This document shows positions 27,628-27,716 of a stretch of DNA of 27,716 nt, piece after piece. Below the pieces are notes generated by a model. The model was given only the letters and a program-made list of their open reading frames with translations, was not told the DNA's origin and made no database searches. Origin of the DNA: CAZNGF01 sp964572855 (lineage in GTDB: Bacteria; Bipolaricaulota; Bipolaricaulia; RBG-16-55-9; JAJCYT01); assembly GCA_964572855.1 (NCBI GenBank), contig CAZNGF010000037.1, positions 1-27,716 of the forward strand, in the 5' to 3' direction. The translations under genes were made by a program, and so were the position numbers. Each line of letters starts with the position of its first letter. The first letter of the stretch is position 1.

Positions 27628-27716
27628 GACCTCGCTCCAAGCCTTCCTGAGCCGAAACGCTGCGCGTCCCGGTACGCCTCACCCCCTTTCGGGTTGGGTG
27701 GATAAGTGCAATAGGG

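Noticed and set aside
1..27716. CRISPR array, rRNA operon, tmRNA or replication origin
   Set aside because: No regularly spaced direct repeats, rRNA signatures or tmRNA ends were seen. dnaN is present but without dnaA or a cluster of DnaA boxes, so an origin is not supported.

Overview
The window is about 27.7 kb of very GC-rich bacterial chromosome holding 31 intact protein genes, one tRNA gene, and a few gene and transposase remnants. The enzymes (A-type caa3 oxidase with a subunit II–cytochrome c fusion, heme O synthase, a long citrate synthase, hexameric-type glutamate dehydrogenase) indicate an aerobic, respiring, amino-acid- or peptide-using bacterium. LspA, a Tat-type substrate-binding protein and many secreted proteins show an active envelope. 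Promoters are of the ordinary sigma-70 type (several TTGnnn-N17-TAnnnT matches) and most genes have AGGAGG-like ribosome sites; one gene looks leaderless. The lineage cannot be fixed by eye. A LysW-like protein and a possible TTHB210-like protein recall Deinococcota and other deep-branching thermophile-related phyla, but this is only a hint.

Layout. 1-4600: a DUF6544/DUF6920-like membrane-anchored protein, gltA, a secreted Ig-like protein, and a convergent secreted protein. 4750-6600: a small orphan gene with its own strong promoter and terminator, a tRNA-Arg with the unusual anticodon GCG, and a membrane-bound one-component regulator. 6577-8530: an orphan oligopeptide-type substrate-binding protein with a long leader, followed by a 166-bp MITE-like element. 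8531-11523: a secreted FG-GAP/ASPIC-UnbV protein divergent from gdhA.

11594-14969 is the most interesting part. A translationally coupled operon encodes a RLAN-like protein, a RimK-like ATP-grasp ligase and a GNAT–C39 peptidase fusion. On the other side of a divergent promoter lies a LysW-like zinc-ribbon carrier with an altered acidic tail. Together these look like parts for carrier- or tail-dependent amino-acid ligation, acetylation and proteolytic processing. The operon appears to lie between 5' remnants of two unrelated genes, which suggests it was inserted.

14980-21028 (minus strand) is a complete respiratory operon: ctaB, coxB with fused cytochrome c, coxA, two subunit III genes in tandem, subunit IV and two small membrane proteins. 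21385-23720 is an lspA-tmk-dnaN operon whose tmk is clearly less GC-rich than its neighbours, with a perfect 20-bp palindrome inside the lspA promoter. smpB and a secreted YtkA/CopC-like protein follow on the plus strand. The right end carries a degenerate adenylation-domain homologue without its P-loop, a Cys/His-rich secreted protein with an FNR-like box upstream, a CcdA-type membrane protein, and the C-terminal part of an IS630-type transposase. No CRISPR array, rRNA or prophage was seen.
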